The notes under the pieces: model-generated | Told to the model about the DNA's origin: nothing | The model's input: only the letters and a program-made list of their open reading frames with translations | The model's database searches: none | In this document: positions 60,039-64,000 of the stretch, piece after piece | How positions within the stretch are numbered: the first letter of the stretch is position 1 | How the letters are laid out: each line of letters opens with the position of its first letter | Program-made: the position numbers and the translations under genes | Source of the DNA: Christensenella intestinihominis | GTDB taxonomy: Bacteria > Bacillota > Clostridia > Christensenellales > Christensenellaceae | Direction of reading: 5' to 3' | Length of the DNA stretch: 64,000 nucleotides | Assembly: GCF_001678845.1 (NCBI RefSeq) | Contig: NZ_MAIQ01000002.1 | Coordinates: forward strand, 1-64,000

Positions 60039-60830
60039 ATGAACAAAAAGGCATCGCGCGAAGAATATATCCTCAATGCTTTGCAGTCTTCAAGCCGGAT
60101 GACCACCGGCGAGGCGGCGAACATCCTGGGAATTTCGGAAGCCACCGTGCGTCGGGTATTTTCCGATTTGGAAAAAGCCGGAAAGGTCGTGCGCAATTAC
60201 GGAGGAATACAGCTTGCCGAAAATGCGCCCTCATATTCTTTTGAACAAAGGGAGAAAATATTCCAGCAGGAGAAGGTCGGGATCGGCCGTCTTGCGGCCG
60301 CGGCGGTCAGCGACGAGGATACGATTTACCTTGACTGCGGCACGACAATATTCCAGATGACGCTGGCCCTGAGCGCGCGCATCGCGCGCAATGAGTTTTC
60401 ATCGCTGAGGATTATCACCAATTCCATTGCCAATACGCAGGCCATTGCTCCTTCGCCAAACTGCAAGGTGTACCTGATCGGCGGGGAGTATAACGACAGG
60501 CGGCGGGATTTTTCAGGACCGCTTACCGAAAAATACCTTGCGCCTTTCCATTTTACGAAATGCTTCCTCGGATGTGACGGCATGCACATACAGTCGGGGT
60601 TTTCTTCCAACCAAATCGATATTTCGAGCCTGAACACCTGTGTGATCGAGCGTTCGGATTCCAAATACGTATTGCTCGACAGCAGCAAATTCAACCAGTG
60701 TTCGCTGATTGCCTATGCCGGATTATCCGAAATCGACGGGATTTTTACAAACGAAATCCCGGATGCTTCCCTGCAAAAGACACTCTTGGCAAGCGGGCTC
60801 GAGGTCTTTGTGCCGGACGTTTCACATTAA
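60039..60830 (+). CDS. DeoR-family transcriptional repressor
   Basis: 263 residues after GAGGGGCG. N-terminal helix-turn-helix with SSSRMTTGEAANILGISEATVRRVFSDLEKAG and the wing YGGIQL. The C-terminal sugar-phosphate-sensing domain has YLDCGTTIFQMTLAL, ITNSIANTQAI, YLIGGEYNDRRRDF and LGCDGMHIQSGFSS. DeoR repressors usually answer to a phosphorylated sugar. It is the first gene of the SIS / YjbQ / TIM / YjbQ operon and probably senses that pathway's intermediate through the operators at 59926-59969. Confidence 0.93.
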   Translation: MNKKASREEYILNALQSSSRMTTGEAANILGISEATVRRVFSDLEKAGKVVRNYGGIQLAENAPSYSFEQREKIFQQEKVGIGRLAAAAVSDEDTIYLDCGTTIFQMTLALSARIARNEFSSLRIITNSIANTQAIAPSPNCKVYLIGGEYNDRRRDFSGPLTEKYLAPFHFTKCFLGCDGMHIQSGFSSNQIDISSLNTCVIERSDSKYVLLDSSKFNQCSLIAYAGLSEIDGIFTNEIPDASLQKTLLASGLEVFVPDVSH

Positions 60831-60874
60831 TTTCCAAGCTGCCTGAAAAATATGAAAAAAGGACAGGTTTTATT

Positions 60875-61471
60875 ATGGACCCTAATTTACTGACCATTGC
60901 AAAAAATTCTTTCGCAATCGAATCGGAATGCCTTGCGCAGGCGTTTTCATTCCTCGACGGAAAGGAATTTGAAAAGGCCGTTTCCGTCCTCTGCAGGGCG
61001 GAGCGGATTGCGGCTTCCGGCTGCGGCCATTCGGGGATTGCCTGCCGGCATTTTGCGCATCTGATGTGCTGCATCGAACGCCCCGCGCGCTTTATTTCCC
61101 CCGCCGAGGCGGTGCATGGCGCTACCGGTTTCCTGCAGGAGGGCGATGTGATCCTGCTGGCCTCCAGAGGCGGCAAAACGGAGGAACTCTTGCCGATCCT
61201 CGATATCTGCAAAACCAAGGGGGCAACCGTGATCGCCGTCACGGAGAACCTCGATTCCCCGCTGGCGCAAAATGCGGATATCGTCCTCCGTATGCACGTA
61301 AACCGCGAGGTGGACAAATACGACTGCCAGGGGACGACCAGCTTTATCAGCTTGTCCGCAATCTTCGACGCGCTCCAGGCCGCGGTGATATCGGCAACGG
61401 ATTACCAGAATGAAAAATTTGCCGTCGTCCATCCCGGCGGGGCTGTGGGAAAACGTTTGAACCAAAAATAA
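60875..61471 (+). CDS. SIS-domain sugar-phosphate isomerase
   Basis: 198 residues from the ATG at 60875 behind AAAAAAGGACAGG. A single SIS domain: IAASGCGHSGIACRHFAH, LASRGGKTEELLPIL and VHPGGAVGKRL, closest to the KdsD/GutQ (arabinose-5-phosphate isomerase) type but without the CBS pair those carry. It would interconvert an aldose- and ketose-phosphate. 44 bases after the DeoR gene and 43 before the first YjbQ gene. Confidence 0.88.
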   Translation: MDPNLLTIAKNSFAIESECLAQAFSFLDGKEFEKAVSVLCRAERIAASGCGHSGIACRHFAHLMCCIERPARFISPAEAVHGATGFLQEGDVILLASRGGKTEELLPILDICKTKGATVIAVTENLDSPLAQNADIVLRMHVNREVDKYDCQGTTSFISLSAIFDALQAAVISATDYQNEKFAVVHPGGAVGKRLNQK

Positions 61472-61514
61472 AATATAAGGTTTCTATTAACTTAATCCAA
61501 AGGAGAACAGTATT

Positions 61515-62015
61515 ATGAAAATGTATCAAGACAGCATTACGGTCCAGTCCGAGGGATTGCACCCCACCTTCCACAACATCACGGCAGGGATCAAGGAAAT
61601 CCTGGCGAAATCCGGTATTAAGAACGGCCTTCTTACCGTCTATTCGCACCATACGACCTGCTCGGTCATGATTCAGGAATGCTCGCACGACAAGACCTAT
61701 TTCGGCCTTGAATACCTCCAGCAGGACCTGTGCAACCTCATGGAGCAGCTTGTGCCCACCTGCCGGGTGGAAAACCAATACCTGCATCCGGGTCCGAAGC
61801 ATATTGAATTCGGTGACAGCGTAGGCGAACCCGGCCCCTGGACCAGCCTGAACACCGACGCACATTTGCGTTCCTGCTTTTTTGGCCGCTCGGAGAGCAT
61901 CCAGGTAGAAGACGGCGAACTCGATCTCGGTGAATTCGGTTACGTATATTTCATCGACTGGGACCAGGTCCGCGGCCGCAAGCGCACCGTTAAAATCACG
62001 GTAATGGGCGAATAA
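61515..62015 (+). CDS. YjbQ/UPF0047 family protein, first copy
   Basis: 166 residues behind AAAGGAGAAC. Family motifs: YSHHTTCSVMIQE, LHPGPKHIEF, NTDAHLRSCFFG and LDLGEFGYVYFIDWD. Typical members are near 140 residues; about 25 more sit before the NTDAH motif here, marking a longer subgroup. E. coli YjbQ shows weak thiamine-phosphate synthase activity and databases call the family a secondary thiamine-phosphate synthase; no thiamine genes are here. With a paralogue two genes later, a sugar-phosphate role seems more likely. Confidence 0.88.
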   Translation: MKMYQDSITVQSEGLHPTFHNITAGIKEILAKSGIKNGLLTVYSHHTTCSVMIQECSHDKTYFGLEYLQQDLCNLMEQLVPTCRVENQYLHPGPKHIEFGDSVGEPGPWTSLNTDAHLRSCFFGRSESIQVEDGELDLGEFGYVYFIDWDQVRGRKRTVKITVMGE

Positions 62016-62054
62016 ACCGTTCCAGGGCCGATATACTATTAGGAGAAAACTTAA

Positions 62055-62759
62055 ATGAAGCCAAAAATCCGCACGCCGTTTTTTGAAACGAGTGTAAAAA
62101 ATTATATTTACGGCGACGATGTTTACAACTTCGCCAAGGCCGCGGACGACGCCGCGAAAAAATATGACGTCGACGTGCTGTTTATCGCCCCCTATACGGA
62201 AATCCGCCGTATTGCGGAAGGAACGGAGCGGCTGATTGTGCTCGCGCCTTATATGGACATTATCCCCCCCGGGCGCGGAATGGCCGACGTGCTGCCCGAG
62301 GCGCTTAAGGCGGCGGGCGCGCAGGGTGTTGTCCTCAACCACTGCGAACGCCCCATGACGCTTTCGCACATAAAAAAAGGCATCGACCGGGCAAACGAGC
62401 TGGATATGATATCTTTTGTCTGCGCGGATACGATCGACGAGGCGTGCGCAATCGCGCAGCTGCACCCCGACGTTATCAATCCCGAGCCCAGCGAATTGAT
62501 CGGCACGGAAAACGCCAGCGACATGAGCTATGTAAAGGAAGCGGTCAGGGCTGTGAAGGCGATCGACCCGGATATCATGGTGGAACAGGCGGCGGGGATC
62601 ACGACCGCGCAGCAAATTTACGATTTTATTATGGCAGGGTCCCAGGCGGCAGGCTCCGCATCCGGCATCCTGCGTTCCAAGGACCCGTATGCGCTGCTCG
62701 ACGAGATGGTTTCCTACGTCAAAAAAGCGCGTGAAGATTTGCAAAATAGTGAACAGTAA
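62055..62759 (+). CDS. triose-phosphate isomerase homologue, short (archaeal-like) form
   Basis: 234 residues behind AGGAGAAAAC. TIM-barrel with Lys in FFETSVKNYIYG, the His in VVLNHCERPM, the catalytic Glu in NPEPSELIGT and the phosphate-binding GSQAAGSASG. All catalytic positions are kept, but the N-terminal NWK and the SERR motif differ from glycolytic TIM, and the length matches the archaeal/short class. Such paralogues act on other phosphates, for example erythrulose-1-phosphate. It lies between two YjbQ genes, 11 bases before the second. Confidence 0.87.
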   Translation: MKPKIRTPFFETSVKNYIYGDDVYNFAKAADDAAKKYDVDVLFIAPYTEIRRIAEGTERLIVLAPYMDIIPPGRGMADVLPEALKAAGAQGVVLNHCERPMTLSHIKKGIDRANELDMISFVCADTIDEACAIAQLHPDVINPEPSELIGTENASDMSYVKEAVRAVKAIDPDIMVEQAAGITTAQQIYDFIMAGSQAAGSASGILRSKDPYALLDEMVSYVKKAREDLQNSEQ

Positions 62760-62770
62760 GGAGAAACTTT

Positions 62771-63265
62771 ATGGTTTACCGTGAAGAACTTAAGGTGCAG
62801 GCCCGGCCCAATATTGCGACGTTTTCCAACGTTACGCAATCCGTTTCGGAAATAATCGGGCGCTCCGGCATCAAAAACGGCATTGTCGTTATTTATTCGC
62901 ACCACACAACCTGCTGCGTCATTACCCAGGAGGCGGCGTTCGACATGTCCATGACGGGCCTCGAGACGCTCCAGCAGGATTTTGTCGACGTGATGGAAGG
63001 CATGATTCCCACCTGCAGCAGGGAAGGCATTTATCTGCATCCCGGCCCCAAGGCGCTGGAGTTTGCAGAAGAACACGGCGAGGACGCGCGGGGTTGCCAC
63101 AATACAGATGCGCACCTTCGTTCCGCCCTTGTCGGGCGGAGTGAAACCATCGTGTTGATCGACGGGAAGATGGACCTCGGCGAATTCGGTTACATATACT
63201 TCGTCGATTTCGACACCACGCGCCCGCGCGAACGGACGGTGCAGGTGCAGATTATCGGGGAGTAA
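62771..63265 (+). CDS. YjbQ/UPF0047 family protein, second copy
   Basis: 164 residues behind AAGGAGAAAC. Same motif set as the first copy (YSHHTTCCVITQE, LHPGPKALEF, NTDAHLRSALVG, MDLGEFGYIYFVDFD) at roughly half identity by eye, so the two are old paralogues that probably form a hetero-oligomer or take different substrates. Last gene before the terminator. Confidence 0.88.
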   Translation: MVYREELKVQARPNIATFSNVTQSVSEIIGRSGIKNGIVVIYSHHTTCCVITQEAAFDMSMTGLETLQQDFVDVMEGMIPTCSREGIYLHPGPKALEFAEEHGEDARGCHNTDAHLRSALVGRSETIVLIDGKMDLGEFGYIYFVDFDTTRPRERTVQVQIIGE

Positions 63266-63345
63266 CCCTTTCGTTCCATTGCGGGCGATATTTGCCGGGA
63301 TTCTTCCCGGTGAATAGCTTCCTCCGCGTTTGTGTGTATTATCGG

Positions 63346-63378
63346 AAATCCGGGCCGCTTACGGGGCCCGGATTTTTT
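63346..63378 (+). terminator. terminator of the DeoR / SIS / YjbQ operon
   Basis: AAATCCGGGCC (63346-63356) with 63364-63374, 7-base loop, then T6. Confidence 0.88.
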
Positions 63379-63391
63379 GTATGTGCGCTTA

Positions 63392-63466
63392 AGCACACAT
63401 GAAAAAGCTCTCGCATATGCGAGGGCTTTGAAATCGCGGAACTTGCCGCGACGTGGTGACCCCACC
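63392..63466 (-). other. remnant of a tRNA-Glu 3' end with its flank and terminator
   Basis: GCGACGTGGTGACCCCACC at 63448-63466 equals 63841-63859 at the 3' end of tRNA-Glu. The adjoining flank, including a CTCGCATATGCGAG hairpin, also matches the flank and terminator of the intact tRNA in diverged form. The rest of this tRNA copy is missing. Confidence 0.6.
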
Positions 63467-63590
63467 TTTTGCCGCCTTGCGGCTCTTCACGGGCGGAAAT
63501 TGCATTTCCCCCGTGTTCCCCCTTTGCTCAAGGTTATTTCATTTCGGCTCCCGCCTCATGAAACGAATGATTACGACCTTTTTTACACCC

Positions 63591-63612
63591 CGGGTTCGAT
63601 TCCCGCAAACCA
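63591..63612 (+). other. tRNA T-arm-like fragment ending in ACCA
   Basis: CGGG-TTCGATT-CCCG (63591-63605) followed after three bases by ACCA. It has the shape of a tRNA 3' end but lacks four acceptor positions and any upstream cloverleaf. Confidence 0.4.
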
Positions 63613-63652
63613 CAAAAAATAACCCGCACAATAAATGTGCGGGTTATTTTTT
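63613..63652. terminator. bidirectional terminator after the T-arm fragment
   Basis: AATAACCCGCAC / GTGCGGGTTATT stem, AATAAAT loop (partly), A and T runs outside. Confidence 0.85.
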
Positions 63653-63793
63653 GTGTGTCATTGATACAAAATAGATGTAAATAAAAGGGACCCTCGCACA
63701 AGCCCAGCAGATGCAAAACGGGGCCCCAGCAAAGCCCAACGAAGCGAAGCGGAGTGGGTTTGTTGGGGAAAGGAGCAGCAACGGAGCATAACG

Positions 63794-63821
63794 CAAAAGC
63801 CTCGCTAAAAGCGAGGCTTTG
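63794..63821 (-). terminator. terminator of tRNA-Glu
   Basis: AAAGCCTCGC / GCGAGGCTTT stem with 5-base loop; T-rich continuation on the minus strand. The stretch 63660-63793 between this and the previous terminator holds no gene I can support. Confidence 0.8.
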
Positions 63822-63846
63822 AAGCGCAGCGTAGTTTGCTGCGACG

Positions 63847-63921
63847 TGGTGACCCCACCGGGAATCGAACCCGAGTTTCAGCCGTGAGAGGGCTACGTCT
63901 TAACCGCTTGACCATGGGGCC
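63847..63921 (-). tRNA. tRNA-Glu (anticodon CTC), CCA encoded
   Basis: Read on the minus strand: acceptor GGCCCCA pairs with TGGGGTC (one G-T), D arm with AGCGGTTAA loop, anticodon stem TAGCC/GGCTG with loop CTCTCAC (anticodon CTC, reads GAG), T arm with GGTTCGAAT, discriminator A and a genomic CCA. 75 bases including CCA. Confidence 0.93.
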
Positions 63922-64000
63922 ATCTTTTTCGATAGCACTAATAATTTTAGTGGATTGCGGCCAATTTGTCAACATAAAAATACGCCAATCCGGGAAATTC

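Noticed and set aside
61515-63265. Thiamine biosynthesis cluster, suggested by the database name of YjbQ
   Set aside because: No thi genes, no TPP riboswitch-like sequence upstream; neighbours are sugar-phosphate isomerases and a DeoR repressor.

Overview
The window looks like a chromosomal segment of an anaerobic Clostridia-type Firmicute, perhaps near Christensenellaceae. That placement is an inference from gene content. The signs are near-consensus purine-rich ribosome-binding sites, sigma-A-like promoters, the rpmE / DUF1385 / prmC / prfA order, a C+ zinc-binding L31, an MsmK-type sugar ATPase with a lysine-rich insert, a Re-citrate-synthase-like protein, DUF5058, DUF3795 and a sortase-type anchor. 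I see no phage, transposase or CRISPR array. The region is gene-dense and moderately GC-rich by eye.

Left part (1-8.2 kb): a minus-strand rare-sugar operon (ribose-type binding protein, double ATPase, permease, short-chain dehydrogenase and the first codons of a sugar epimerase). It diverges from a histidine kinase / NarL-type regulator / sugar-binding lipoprotein operon. A 14+14 bp perfect palindrome lies between them. 8.2-13.9 kb is a housekeeping run on the minus strand: rpmE, DUF1385, prmC, prfA, a ZIP transporter, tsaC/sua5 and a ywlE-like arginine phosphatase.

Middle part (14-44.7 kb): tandem metallophosphoesterases, an MFS exporter, AraC regulator plus EamA transporter, and an HtrA protease. 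Then come a GT-C-like membrane protein, a nitroreductase / DUF3795 / MBL / Lnt / HAD run, a phasin-like protein plus AarF kinase, an M20 peptidase with two membrane proteins, a LytTR regulator with a frameshifted 7TMR-type sensor, a cell-wall-anchored 5'-nucleotidase, a Re-citrate-synthase-like enzyme, an aminotransferase, DegV and a glycerophosphodiesterase. Four promoters here (before htrA, after htrA, at 22.6 kb and before the glycerophosphodiesterase) share one architecture: hexamers repeated every 11 bp, then 9 bp, then a -10 box. This is typical of an OmpR/PhoB-family regulator. One of them would drive a short, apparently non-coding RNA.

Right part (44.7-64 kb): a glycoside-utilisation locus with GH78 alpha-L-rhamnosidase, a GH4 glycosidase, a MalFG-type transporter with its lipoprotein, an arabinose/fucose-type isomerase, an FGGY kinase, an AraC regulator, an aldose-epimerase-like protein and a separate MsmK ATPase. 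Two copies of a ~193 bp multi-hairpin repeat flank the rhamnosidase. Each lies in sense orientation just after a stop codon, and one stem shows a compensatory base change. The last operon (DeoR regulator, SIS isomerase, YjbQ, archaeal-like triose-phosphate isomerase homologue, second YjbQ) is the best candidate for an undescribed pathway. The window ends with tRNA-Glu(CTC) and remnants of other tRNA 3' ends.
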